Of a stretch of 64,000 bases of DNA, positions 43,162-53,796 are shown piece after piece. The notes under the pieces are model-generated. The model worked only from the letters and a program-made list of their open reading frames with translations, did no database searches and was not told the DNA's origin. Origin of the DNA: Brachionus plicatilis (taxonomy: Eukaryota > Rotifera > Eurotatoria > Ploima > Brachionidae); NCBI GenBank assembly GCA_010279815.1, contig QEOQ01000226.1:704976-768975 (forward strand). The letters are read 5' to 3'. The position numbers and the translations under genes are program-made. The stretch's first letter is position 1. The number at the start of each line of letters is the position of its first letter.

Positions 43162-43347
43162 CTTGTATTTTGGATATATTTCTAAATTAAAATGAGAGCC
43201 TTTTATACCTAAAAAACACCCAGTCTGCTAAAAATTAAAATTGGGAATAACGCTATGTTTTATTTTTAAAATTTAGTCCAAAAAAATTCAGGGATTTTCA
43301 CTAGTTTTATTAAATTAAGAGTCATTTAACACAAAGTTACAAAAAAA

Positions 43348-43868
43348 TTAGATATTTTTCAAAACATTGTCAGCTAGTGAACATGTCGCACCAGTTCCAT
43401 CGGGTTCTTCGAACACTTTTTTGACTGTGTTGTTATCAATGATCATGGTGTATCGCTTTGATCGCACTCCACCTAGCACAGCAAGGTCCTTGTCCATGTT
43501 AATAGCTTTGGTGAATTCGGCCTGTGGGTCGGCTAAAATGCGGACCTTTCCCTCGGCCTGACGGTCCTTGGCCCACGCTCCGGTCACAAAAGCATCGTTC
43601 ACAGTCACACAAGCGACCACCTCATAGCCCTTGGATTTGACTTGCTCGAAATTTTTGATAAATCCCGGCAAGTGGTTGTTAGAGCATGTTGGTGTAAATG
43701 CGCCAGGGACTCCAATTAAAATTCCATTTTTGCCAGCAAATAAATCGCGGATGTTCACTTTATTGGCAGGACTGTCTTCGTACAAGACAGAGTTTGGCAA
43801 TTGACTTCCTTCCTATGGGGAAAAAATTATTTTTTCAATTTTAAATTTTTTTTACTTACTAAGCTCAT
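43348..43868 (-). CDS. PRDX5: Peroxiredoxin-5 (typical, with resolving Cys)
   Basis: Exon 1 is 43868-43860 (ATG AGC TTA, GTAAGT donor) and exon 2 is 43812-43348 (ccatag acceptor), giving 157 aa starting MSLEGSQLPNSV. Without this intron the frame would open at a TTG, so the split start is well supported. The active site VPGAFTPTCS holds peroxidatic Cys46, and GTGATCSLAD holds a resolving Cys (147), as in canonical atypical 2-Cys Prx5. Arg is in GVRSKRYTM. It is probably the ancestral-type member of the three-gene cluster. It has no mitochondrial presequence. Codons are GC-richer than in genes 1 and 2. The symbol is by family resemblance. Confidence 0.92.
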
Positions 43869-43869
43869 G

Positions 43870-44329
43870 TTTTAATAAAGTTTGATTTAAAGACAAAATT
43901 AAAAAGTACCTTAAAATTACTTAATAGTCGATTGAATAAAACAAGATTGTTGCTCGGCTTTAAATAGTTGCTAAGATAGCGGATCATTTTTTTTTTTAAA
44001 TAAATATTTTAACAGAAGATTAGAAAATTTTTATAGAATGTTCTAAATTTTAAATTATATTTGATTTAATGGCAGTGATCACGAGGCAAGTAGTGAGTCG
44101 ATCTTGTGATGAAACATTTCAAAATTATTTTAACAAAAATTAAGAGTAATGCTAGAAATTAAATGCTAATATTTTGGTTTTCAAATTTGGATAAAAAAAT
44201 ATTTTTATTTATTTAAAAAGTTTCATGTATTGAAAATGAATAAATCAAAATTTCGGCTGATAAATCATAAAAAAAACTGAGAAGATACTTTAATTTTTTT
44301 GTCCAAAAATTTTGATTAGTATATTAATT
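43870..44329. other. Spacer, nothing recognised
   Basis: Presumed promoter side of the PRDX5-type gene. No element with defined ends was found. Confidence 0.3.
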
Positions 44330-44440
44330 TCATTCTTTTACCAAATTTAAATATTTATTCTCTACGATTTTATTAGATTTTAAAGCATTCCAGGCATTGG
44401 CTATTCGGTTGTAAAAATACCATCCACTTCGTCTGATTCG
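44330..44440 (-). pseudogene. LINE C-terminal relic
   Basis: The minus strand reads RIRRSGWYFYNRIANAWNAL then KSNKIVENKYLNLVKE and a stop, matching the FxNRxxxxWNxLPxxIVxxxxxNxFK terminus of Jockey/CR1-type elements. The upstream frame is broken. Confidence 0.5.
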
Positions 44441-44555
44441 GTAAGAGCTCTCTCAAAATACAAAATTGTGCTAGATGATAAGCGTCAAAATATGACTGAA
44501 GAATAAAGATATATATACATAAGAATAAATATTTTTTTACATTTTAACTTTACAG

Positions 44556-44644
44556 AAAATTTATTTGAAGAATTTACACAATATGAAGAACCATTCGTCG
44601 ACGACACAATAGCTTTAGATGATGAGTCAGATATTAATTTATAA
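44556..44644 (+). CDS. Candidate acidic terminal exon, unknown
   Basis: After an acceptor (aactttacag) the plus strand reads NLFEEFTQYEEPFVDDTIAL then DDESDINL and a stop. The acidic, balanced composition is unlike random AT-rich DNA, but no upstream exon could be paired with confidence. Unknown function; it may be a transposon remnant. Confidence 0.25.
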
Positions 44645-44969
44645 TTTCTTTTTTTAATAGCATACTTAATGTATTCTTTTTTCAATTGAAAAACTCAATA
44701 CTTAAGTAAAATAAATTAAATTATTTGTAAATTTTGTTTAGTTAAATTTTGCATTTTTGGTAGTTCGTGATCATTAGATAGATTTTAAATACTCAATATC
44801 TTTTAGAATTATTTGTATTGTTAAGCAAATAAATTAATAATAAAAATTAATAAAAGAAAAAAATTAGCCTCAATTCAGTAAAATTTCTTCGTAAAATAAT
44901 ACAAAAAAAAGATATTCCATTTGTAAAATTCTTAAAAATTTTAAAAAAGCTAAAAATATTCTCTAATTT

Positions 44970-45279
44970 GGCATCTTGTAGTTGATGATTAATTCAAAAT
45001 ATCATTTGATTGCAAAGAGTTCATCTTAAGATATTAAAAAAAAATCTTTAAATTTATTTAAATAATTTTAATGAATGAAACATGCTTTACATGTTATGTA
45101 GATTTAAAAAATAAAATAAATTATTTATTTCAAAATTATTTGTAGGAAAGCTCGATTTTTCATTTTAATTCATTTTTAAATTTAAAAATTGTTTATAATT
45201 ATTTATTAATTTTAATATCTAAAGATAAACTTTTTGAATAGAAATGATATTTTGAATTGATCATCAACTTCAAGACGCC
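44970..45279. mobile_element. MITE with GGCATCTTG ends and 8-bp target duplication
   Basis: Ends GGCATCTTGTAGTTGATGAT and the inverse GGCGTCTTGAAGTTGATGAT start arms of about 80 bp. The perfect flanking duplication TCTAATTT lies at 44962-44969 and 45280-45287. The 8-bp length suggests hAT. It shares GGCATCTTGAAGTT ends with the foldback at 62027. Confidence 0.85.
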
Positions 45280-45522
45280 TCTAATTTTTACATAGTTGTG
45301 TTATTCTTTTAAATAATATAAAAATGGTGAGTCCTAATTATAATTATGCGACTATGACCGTTTAAGGTAATATTAAAATATTAAAATAAAAATTTAGAAA
45401 AAATTTAAATGCTAAAATTTTATTCGAAAATAAATCTTAAATTGACAATATTTTATTACCAATTACTGCTTTAACGACCTTTGAAAAAAAGATGTTTAGT
45501 TAAAAATAATTATTCCTAAATA

Positions 45523-46508
45523 TTAAATACGTTTTCTTTGATCACCCAGACCACTTTGAACTTGCTGATCCATTGGTGGTTCAGTTGTCAATTCAGACAT
45601 AACTCCTTGGGCCATTGGCATTTCAGTTGTTGTTTCTTCCATTTGATCAACTTCTCTTTTCCAATTTTTCCACATTCCATCAGCTCGACCTGAACAAAAT
45701 TATTTTTTTTTTAAAATAAAATTTGTGAAAAAGATAAAAAAACTACGATTTCTTTGCATTTCTTCCTGCTGACTTAAATCACTTTGAACTTGCTGATCCA
45801 TTGGTGGTTCAGTTGTCAATTCAGACATAACTCCTTGGGCCATTGGCATTTCAGTTGTTGTTTCTTCCATTTGATCAACTTCTCTTTTCCAATTTTTCCA
45901 CATTCCATCAGCTCGACCTGAACAAAATTATTTTTTTTTTAAAATAAAATTTGTGAAAAAGATAAAAAAACTACGATTTCTTTGCATTTCTTCCTGCTGA
46001 CTTAAATCACTTTGAACTTGCTGATCCATTGGTGGTTCAGTTGTCAATTCAGACATAACTCCTTGGGCCATTGGCATTTCAGTTGTTGTTTCTTCCATTT
46101 GATCAACTTCTCTTTTCCAATTTTTCCACATTCCATCAGCTCGACCTGAACAAAATTATTTTTTTTTTAAAATAAAATTTGTGAAAAAGATAAAAAAACT
46201 ACGATTTCTTTGCATTTCTTCCTGCTGACTTAAATCACTTTGAACTTGCTGATCCATTGGTGGTTCAGTTGTCAATTCAGACATAACTCCTTGGGCCATT
46301 GGCATTTCAGTTGTTGTTTCTTCCATTTGATCAACTTGTCTTTTCCAATTTTTCCACTTTCCATCTTGTCTTTTGTTCCATTGATTCCACACTTGAAATT
46401 TAAATTTAAAAATCAAATTTTATAATTTTAAATAATCTTACTATTGGCAGAAACACTATTCAAGGCAATAGTGCCGATGATCAAAATAGCCAAGGATAAG
46501 TTCTTCAT
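45523..46508 (-). CDS. Secreted peptide precursor B, five exons with four repeat exons
   Basis: The exons are 46508-46442, 46391-46203, 46145-45975, 45917-45747 and 45689-45523; the product is 254 aa. Exon 1 encodes a signal peptide (MKNLSLAILIIGTIALNSVS). Exon 2 gives WNQWN-KR-QDGKWKNW-KR plus an acidic spacer. Exons 3-5 each give RR-ADGMWKNW-KR followed by EVDQMEETTTEMPMAQGVMS and a Thr/Pro/Gln-rich spacer. Exons 3 and 4 with their 57-nt introns form essentially identical 228-bp tandem units, so duplication was recent; every exon is phase 1-1, so copies add without frameshift. The last exon ends QRKRI before a stop where paralog A (13554-13981) has a splice donor. Dibasic-flanked repeated peptides in a secreted precursor resemble neuropeptide or processed-hormone precursors. 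This role is inferred. Confidence 0.75.
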
Positions 46509-46577
46509 GATTTATTCTGATTTGGATTCAATTAAATTTTCAAATTAATTTGATAAGGATTTGTACAAAACTAATCT

Positions 46578-46669
46578 CTTTTTATATGGCATTTTAAATT
46601 ACATGTTTTGCAAAATATTTTTGTTGTTTTTTATTTTTGGCCGGAAATATTTTGCTGGTGGTGACACCA
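46578..46669 (-). promoter_or_regulatory. Promoter of peptide precursor B: TATA box and GGTGTCACC element
   Basis: On the minus strand TATAAAAAG (46586-46578) lies 78 bp before the ATG, exactly as in paralog A, within the shared word AATGCCATATAAAAAG. The palindrome TGGTGTCACC (46669-46660) is about 80 bp further upstream. GGCCGGAAATATTTTG-type words flank it in both genes. Confidence 0.65.
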
Positions 46670-46719
46670 ATTCTAAAATTTCTGGCCGAAAATAGCTTGA
46701 CTTTTTAGAAATTCCATTC

Positions 46720-47374
46720 CAAAAACTAAATACTTGAATATTGGGCTGATTATACAGATCTAACTTATCTGGCCTAAATAATCTGCTTCTAAATGAGAGA
46801 ATTAATTTAACACTATTTTTTGTTAAATTTTTAAAAAGCCTAGCTAAAATAAACAATTGGTATCATTGAAAAATTTTCTTTTTTGGTTCAAATCTTATTG
46901 CTATACACTCTCAATAGGGACATGTCGATTGGCAAAAAAATTCCAGGTAAAAAAATGATTCACTCATTCTTCATGGTGAAATCGCTGTGCAAACAATTAA
47001 TTTTTTTTGGTCTTCAACTATTGAGAATAGTTTTGGGAAAATTTTAGATATTTTCTAAAAATTTGTTAAATGTTCAATTTTTTTGTAAATTCACATATTT
47101 TTGATAAAAATTTATTAGTTAAAAAGTTTATCTGACTTTAAAATAGAAACAATAATTAGGAAAACGCTTTGTCAATTCATAAAAGATTTAAACTTAACTT
47201 TGGCCTATTCTAATTTTGTACCCGTTTAACACTTGAAATTACACGAAAATAAAATAAAAACATTCTAAATAATAAAAACAAACTCTTAAAAGCTTCTTCA
47301 GATGTAAAAACAAAAGAATTATTATTAAATGGTATTTGAATTAATTATTTGGTTGTAAAAATAAATATTTTTTG
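46720..47374. other. Spacer upstream of precursor B
   Basis: No gene or defined element was found. The LINE relic begins after it. Confidence 0.3.
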
Positions 47375-47578
47375 GGTGATTGGAAATCTTGAAAACATGA
47401 TTAATTAGTATCTAAAAGAATTTGAAAAATGGCTTTCAAATGGAAAATGAAAATTTCTTTTGAAAAGTTATTTTACTTGATCTTTGAGAAAAAATCAAAC
47501 GTTAAAATCAATCTTAACATTAAAATTAATGGTTACAGTTTAAATAATGAGGAAAACGTCTAATTCTTAGGTATTACA

Positions 47579-48277
47579 TAGGATTGGTCGACAGGTTAAG
47601 AGTAACCGGTTTTGAACCGGTTAGAATATAAACCGGTTTAAATGTATAACCGGTTTTTGAAACTTATTTAAATCAGACTTGTTTTTAAGTCACAAGTCTT
47701 AAGTCAAGCCAAGTCAATGATTTAATAAATCCATATTTGATACCAATAAAGTAGTTGCTTCCAAATTCCTGGCTGTTAATCTTGACCTATGTGGCCTGTA
47801 AATGTAACCAAATTTAGAAAAAAAATATTTCAACTAGTCCTGATGAAGCAGGTATTAATAAAAATTTTTGTGCAAGCCATATTTCTGACTTTAAAAAAAA
47901 TTTTAGTTCAAGTCATAAATTTTTGTGATTTAGACTTAAAACTGTGACTTATAAACAAGTCTGATCAAAATGTATTACCGTTTTTTGAAACCAGTTATTA
48001 AGTAAAACCGGTTAACATAATTTTTGTTTAAAATATATTTGATTTTTTTTAAATTTCAAAGATTAAAACCTTTCTTTAAGTAAAAGAGAATTTTTTTTAT
48101 TTCTATTAGTAAAGTTATTTAAAAAAAATTGTTTAAACTAGAATAAAAAAATTTTAAAATATAAAAAAATCAACTCGATTTTATACAAAAATTATATAAA
48201 CCGGTTTTCTTAACCAGTTATGCATTCTAACTGATTTTTAAAAACCGGTTAGATTTCTGACCGGTCGACCAACACTA
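47579..48277. mobile_element. hAT-like ACCGGTT element inserted in the LINE
   Basis: Ends TAGGATTGGTCGAC and the inverse TAGTGTTGGTCGAC are flanked by an 8-bp duplication GTATTACA (47571-47578 and 48278-48285). Removing the element and one copy restores the LINE frame through FLGITLD. The arms carry many AACCGGTT words. It is interrupted by a second element at 47674-47963. Confidence 0.85.
47674..47963. mobile_element. Second hAT-like element nested inside the ACCGGTT element
   Basis: Ends CAGACTTGTTTTTAAGTCAC and the inverse CAGACTTGTTTATAAGTCAC are nearly identical. Flanks ATTTAAAT and ATCAAAAT agree at 6 of 8 bases, a decayed 8-bp duplication. The interior is non-coding. Confidence 0.75.
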
Positions 48278-48571
48278 GTATTACATTAGACTCAAAGCTT
48301 ACATTTGTTCCAGGGGTGGATGGATTAAAAGAGCGCTGTAATTCAAGGCTTAATTTAATAAAAAATCTTTAAAATAGAAAATGGGGTCTAAAAAATTAGT
48401 TAAAAAAATACTAAAATTTGATTTTTGACGCAGCATTTTTTCTAAGAAAAATTAAAAATTTGTTTATTTAAAATTGACTTGAAAAATATGGTAAACATTT
48501 TAAAAATTAAAAAAAAAATAAAAATCGTGTCGAAATCACTATTTAAATTTATAAAACAAGAATCAATCACT

Positions 48572-48694
48572 TTATGTTTTTGTCTTTTTATTTTTTGAAC
48601 CTTTAGGTCGTCCTCGTCTCTTTACAAACCCTGCATTGTCTTAATTTACTTGGCTTGTTTCTTCCAGTTTTGATTGACCATTTGGTTGTTCAAG
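48572..48694 (-). pseudogene. AT-hook tail of a transposon protein
   Basis: The minus strand reads LEQPNGQSKLEETSQVN, one stop, then DNAGFVKRRGRPKGSKNKKT ending KT and a stop. RRGRPKGSK is a canonical AT-hook. It resembles the tails at 26837 and 40356. The in-frame stop and the lack of a start mark it as a relic. Confidence 0.5.
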
Positions 48695-48809
48695 TCAATT
48701 TTAAATTTTCCAAGATCAAATTTTTGGATTTTTTTTATCGAATAATAAAAATGTTCATTACTTTTTTTTTCGGTTTAATTTGTGATCCTACACCAGATGC
48801 ATACTTCTA

Positions 48810-48900
48810 CAGTCGTTCCTCGGTATAACGAGCAAGTTGGGCGAAAATTTTTGTGCTCGTTATATCGAAATCCCATTGAAAAAGATGGGCAATTTTTATT
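48810..48900. mobile_element. pogo/Tigger-type inverted-repeat end
   Basis: CAGTCGTTCCTCGGTATAAC after a TA, followed by GAGCAAGTTGGGCGAAAATT, is the reverse complement of the right end at 61703-61778 over about 60 bp. A matching opposite end was not found nearby, so this is an isolated or heavily deleted copy. Confidence 0.7.
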
Positions 48901-50410
48901 TTTTTATTAAAATTTTTATTGAAAAAGTTAAAAAAAAGATAGATAAAACTAAAAATTAAGCTTTTTTTACAAAATCTGTAATACTGGATTGTTTGGTTTT
49001 ACATTTTTCTAGTACAATATTTTCAGTATTAAACAAAAATTCAACAACGTTGGAAAAATCTTCTTTTTTATTTAGTGTTTCGGGTTCTCAGACTGCAATA
49101 TCGAACGAGGGCATACGGTACTATTTAAGCATCAAAAAATTTAAAAAATTTTTTTTCTCCATTGCCTGAAGAAGACTAAAAGTCGAAATAGCTATCGCAA
49201 ATTTAAATAAAAACATTATAAATTAACTTTGTTTAGTTTTTATTTTTAATAATTATATTTAAAAATTATGTAATCGCTTAGCCTCATTCCTTAATGGGAA
49301 TGGATCACCGTCCAGAATTTTAAAAAGGGTAAATCTTGTCTTTTGTTATTAATAAAATTTGAGAATCTAATATATAATATGATTTTTATGTGTTAATTTT
49401 CTAAAATTTTTGAGTTTTTTGAATTTTTTATCAAAAAAATAAATTAAGGTCGAGAAAATTCAACGCAAATAGGTATCAGTTGTGTTTTTTGTCCCTAGAA
49501 CTTGGTAAAAGTAAACTAGCTAAAGAATAAATCTAGAAGACCTTGATAGTAAATATGTAACATTTTAACATTATCTGATTATCGGTTTAATCCATTTTAG
49601 CATGGGTCAAACATTTTGAAAAAAATTTATAATCACCCATTATAATTGAATTAAACAACGTAAAGGTTTTATGATATTTTTATTCAAAATTATATATTGT
49701 AAAATAAAGCCAAACTCATTTAAAAGAGTACGATTAGAAATTTAAAGTGAATATAAAGGCATCTGAAAATCAATAATAATTTAGGAAAAAAAATCTGAAA
49801 TTTTGAAAAAAATGTCAAATTATTTTCTTTCAAGCCTTCTAGCACATACAAGTTTTGTTCTAAAATAATTAGCGATTAATTTTTGAAATGAAAAAAAATT
49901 AAACGTTTTTCACTAACAAAATTAAATTTTTTATTGGATTGTTTAGAAATTTTTCCACGGGGATCATTTATTTTTTTATTTAAAAAAGGCTTTTAGTTGA
50001 AAATAAAATTTGTATAATAAAAATGTGTAGGGTTTTTTAGAATAAGTTTTAAGCTAAAATAAAATAAAGAAAATTTTTTTGTGTCGTTTTTCAAAGCGTC
50101 ATTTCTACACAAATGAGAATTTTAATTATGCATTGAAATTTGTGAATGCTACATTTTTGGTATCTTTTGTGCTGTATTTCACTTTAAAACGTCATGTTTT
50201 CAGCCTTTTAAAAAAAATAAAAAAAAAATAATAAAATTTCAATTCACTTAATTCAAAAAATAATCATTTGAGAAATCAATAAAAATATTTTTAACGCCTT
50301 TTAATATTTTTTCAATTGTTGTCTCATTTTACTAAGCAAACATCTAATGGCTTATAAGCAAATTTTTAATCACAAATTCTATTTTATTTTTTTTGCTTAA
50401 AATTTAAAAG
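48901..50410. other. Gene-free AT-rich stretch
   Basis: No supported gene or complete element. It leads into the 5' flank of the receptor gene at 50411. Confidence 0.35.
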
Positions 50411-52165
50411 ATGAGCAAAAAAATTCTGTTTCTTCTAATTCTAATTCAATTCAATTTAGCGTTTACATTTTTGTGTAATGACAAATGCTTCAATCAAAGT
50501 TCTGAACTAAAGCCATGCTGCTTTTGCACTGATTGTGACAAATTTTCTGATTGCTGCCAAGATACCACAGATAAAAACACTACCAACTATTATCAGACAG
50601 ATGAATATGAATGTATTTTTTTGAATAAATTCATTGGTACTTATCTCATGGCAAAATGTAATAATTCAGTTCAGTCTAGTATTAAGTCTAGTTGTGAACA
50701 AGACCAATCTGATTTGTGGCACATTACTCCTGTTTATTCGAAGCAAACAAACTACTTCTACAAAAACATATTTTGCGCTTTATGTAATATAGAAAATTTG
50801 GAAACAAATGAAATTATTTTTTTTAAAGTTTTTCCTGACAGCTTTTCTCCAAACATTTCTTCAAAATCATCCTTTTTAATTATACCCCCGGACATTTTCC
50901 CTGGGCCGAGATCATGCTTCAAACCAATTGAAACATGTCCGCCAAATACTGATAATCAATTGGCAAATTTATGCTCAAATTTTACCGCGTATAGATTTGC
51001 AAACAATGGCAAAATTTATAAAAATAAATATTGTGCAAAATGCAATCAAATGGATGAGGAATTGTATTGTGCGATCACGGACCAAGGCATACCAGCTGTG
51101 CAAATTGGTTTTAGTTTGCAGATCTTATTTGATTTAACTAATTTGGGAAAAGAATATAGTTTATCTTTAAAATTGGAACATAATGCTGAAATTATTTCTA
51201 GTAATAACATATCTATTAAATTAGAGAAAAAAATAGAGAAAAAAATAGACAATATGAAAAAATATATGACAATTGTTGGGCAATTGATATCCATAATATG
51301 CTTGCTTATTTTATTAATATTTTATAAAATTCGAAGACTTTTTAATAACATGCCGGGAAAAATAGTCATCAATCTGACATTTTCGCTGCTTTTTTCTCAA
51401 ATATTTTTTCTATGTTCGATGTTTTGGTCAAAAAATGAAAATACTGAAAAGCCTATTCAAATTTTCAACTCATCAAAAGAACTATTTAGAAGTATAGAAT
51501 TAATTTTGCCATGCTTTCTAAGCGGTGTATTCATTCACTATTTTTATTTGGCTTTTTTTCTCTGGTCGAACATTATGGCTTTTGACTTGTACCAAATGTT
51601 TGCTCAATCCACAGTGTTTGTGCGTATCTACAAAAGCTCTAAGTTATTCATCAAATATTTTGTGTACGGATGGGTCAGTCCTGTTGTTCTGATCATGATC
51701 ATGCTGGTCAAAAATAACAAAAAAGTGTCTTATGGCCAGAACAGCTGTTTCATATCTTCTAGTGTTGATTTGCTATTTTTTTTCATTGTGCCTGTAGCCA
51801 TAATATTGACCATCAATTTCGTCCTGGTCATAATAGGCATTGGACTCATAGTCAAAATTGACAATTCAAATGAATCCTTAAAATTGGATTCGGAAGTGAA
51901 GCGAAAGAACAAAAATAGAATAGTTCTTTTTTTGAAATTATTTCTAATTACTGGAATAACGTGGATTTTGGGAATTTTGAGTTCTTTGGTAAATGACAAG
52001 TATTCATTTATTTGGTATGTGTACATAGTTTTTAATTCACTTCAAGGTGTTTTTATCATGATATCTTTTGTAATTAATCTTAGACCAAAAGGAGAATTGA
52101 ACACTAAATGTGATGACAATGAATTGAAGAAATCATCAACAAAAATTGTTCCGGCCAAGTATTGA
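50411..52165 (+). CDS. Methuselah-like (class B) seven-transmembrane receptor
   Basis: An intronless 584-aa receptor. The signal peptide is residues 1-18. A Cys-rich segment at 22-50 (CCFCTDCDKFSDCC) resembles a somatomedin-B-like fold, followed by a Cys-containing ectodomain with several N-glycosylation sites. Seven transmembrane helices lie at about 284-305, 317-339, 361-392, 412-433, 450-481, 503-525 and 532-556. HYFYLAFFLWSNIMAFDLY in TM3, LFLITGITWILGI in TM6 and FNSLQGVFIMISFV in TM7 are typical of Methuselah-like and adhesion-type receptors. No GPS autoproteolysis motif is evident before TM1; the juxtamembrane part is a Lys-rich helix (KLEKKIEKKIDNMKK). Ligand unknown. Confidence 0.85.
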   Translation: MSKKILFLLILIQFNLAFTFLCNDKCFNQSSELKPCCFCTDCDKFSDCCQDTTDKNTTNYYQTDEYECIFLNKFIGTYLMAKCNNSVQSSIKSSCEQDQSDLWHITPVYSKQTNYFYKNIFCALCNIENLETNEIIFFKVFPDSFSPNISSKSSFLIIPPDIFPGPRSCFKPIETCPPNTDNQLANLCSNFTAYRFANNGKIYKNKYCAKCNQMDEELYCAITDQGIPAVQIGFSLQILFDLTNLGKEYSLSLKLEHNAEIISSNNISIKLEKKIEKKIDNMKKYMTIVGQLISIICLLILLIFYKIRRLFNNMPGKIVINLTFSLLFSQIFFLCSMFWSKNENTEKPIQIFNSSKELFRSIELILPCFLSGVFIHYFYLAFFLWSNIMAFDLYQMFAQSTVFVRIYKSSKLFIKYFVYGWVSPVVLIMIMLVKNNKKVSYGQNSCFISSSVDLLFFFIVPVAIILTINFVLVIIGIGLIVKIDNSNESLKLDSEVKRKNKNRIVLFLKLFLITGITWILGILSSLVNDKYSFIWYVYIVFNSLQGVFIMISFVINLRPKGELNTKCDDNELKKSSTKIVPAKY

Positions 52166-52504
52166 AGAAGAAAATTTTTAAATTTCAATTCATCAAAACC
52201 TTACTGAAAGACAAAAAGAAAATGTTTAAATTGTTTATTTTTAAAAAATAAATTAATAAAATATTATTTTATATCATTTGGAGTGGAGAATAACATCAAA
52301 AAATAAGATGGTATTCGACAAGCATTTACAAAAATTTTATTTTATTTACATAATTACATTTTAGCAGAAAGTCAATAAAATATTCAATATTCAAGAAATT
52401 ATTTTATTTGCAAGTAGTAATTTTGTTTCAAAAAGTATTTTTAGAAAAGTGGGATTTTTTGGTGATAGTAAAAGTAAAATTAGTGCTAAAAAATTGATTA
52501 AAGC
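52166..52504. other. Receptor 3' flank
   Basis: AATAAA signals occur near 52246. An ORF without ATG begins at 52365 and crosses the border of the inverted arm (separate entry). No other feature is visible. Confidence 0.35.
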
Positions 52505-52577
52505 TTTATTTGGAGATAGAAAAAATAATCTTAATGATTTATCTAAGACAAGTTTTAATAATAAAATTAGGAGTTAA
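52365..52577 (+). other. 70-codon open frame without ATG crossing an inverted-arm border
   Basis: The frame reads QKVNKIFNIQEIILFASSNF, VSKSIFRKVGFFGDSKSKIS, AKKLIKALFGDRKNNLNDLS then KTSFNNKIRS and a stop. Composition looks protein-like, but there is no start codon. The last 24 codons lie within the inverted arm that starts at 52505. It could be an exon, a retroelement fragment or chance. Confidence 0.2.
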
Positions 52578-53575
52578 AAAAACTGAGACAGGTAGAAATA
52601 AAAAAATAAAAAAATAAATAAAGAAAATAAAGCATATAGAAAAATGTTGATTTAATTAATGAAAAAAAATCATATAACCAATTTTATAAAAAGATAAAAA
52701 ACATAATATCAAAATCCAATTTTTTTAAAAACATTTTAGGTTAAATAAAACAGTTTTAGTTAATAAAACATATAATCAATTTAAAATTAAATAAAAAAAT
52801 CATAAATTCAAATACAATGCACAAATAGACGAATTAACTTTATCACGTAAATTAACAGGTATTTAAGCAAAATTCAAAGAGTATAAAAGGTTAAAATGTT
52901 CGAAATTGGCCTTTACAGTTTTATGTACAATTGCTGAGTCTATCAAATACGTCCAGAGGTGATTCAATTCATATCATTATATAAAAAACTTAAAAATTTT
53001 GTGTAATTACTAGGTTATTGCGTAGATTATGCCCTAAAAATGTACTTAAATAAATTAAGTAAACAAACCAATTAATTAATTATAAAGTAGGGTCTAAAAA
53101 AATATAATATATATTTTGGTTTAACTTAGGCAAAGTGAAAATAATTTTACATTTTTACATTTCCATATTTTTAGATTTTTTGTGCAATATTTCAGAGGAT
53201 AAAAAAAACTCTTACAAATTATTTAGTTACCAAAATAAAAAATAAAAATTTTATGAAATTTTGCACAAAAAATCTTATCTTTGACAAAGTCAAACCCTTG
53301 TACAATTTCTTTATGGTGAAAGTAATTTAAACTCGAGAAATTGAAATGATTAAGTTTAATATCTTGAACAATTACGTTATTTAGTTTGAATTCTTTTATA
53401 TTATTACCGACTCTAACTAGAGCCCATTTGTTTGAAGGTAATATGATGGTAAACTGTTTTCTTATTTTAAATAAATATTCTAAATGATTATTTCAAACTT
53501 ATTATTAAATTTCATCCTTATCCCCATAGACCTCTAGAGTCAAGTTACAGTTTCGGGTAGATGCGGTAACAGATT

Positions 53576-53586
53576 TGGTAGCAGCG
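53576..53586 (+). promoter_or_regulatory. Primer-binding-site-like sequence of an LTR retroelement
   Basis: TGGTAGCAGCG follows GCGGTAACAGATT. TGG plus an acceptor-stem complement directly after a CA-ended stretch is the layout of a tRNA primer-binding site after a 5' LTR, and an ORF starts 210 bp further on. The upstream LTR border could not be defined. Confidence 0.4.
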
Positions 53587-53796
53587 AATTAAGAATTAAG
53601 AATTAAGAATTAAGAATAAATTTAGAAAACAATTATTAGTAAAACAATAAGAAATTAAGAACGCGCGCAGTACATTTTAAACTTTAAGTGAAAGTTTAAG
53701 GGAAATTTAGACTAAATATATTTATTCACAACTATATTTTTAAATAATAAAATATAGATAAGTATATAGATTAATATACACAAGTTAGATAGAAAC

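Larger units (their letters stand above)
47375..48374 (+). pseudogene. LINE (Jockey/CR1-type) RT relic split by a transposon
   Basis: The first part (47375-47578) reads GNLENMIN*YLKEFEKWL and, one frame over, FKWKMKISFEKLFYLIFEKK then VKINLNIKINGYSLNNEENV*FLGIT. The frame resumes after the insertion at 48278-48372 with GIT-LDSKLTFVPGVDGLKERC and NSRLNLIKNL. FLGITLD followed by LKxRxxxRLNLIKxL is the conserved thumb-side segment of LINE reverse transcriptases. Stops and a frameshift show it is dead. It belongs to the same family as 28620-29405. Confidence 0.75.
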
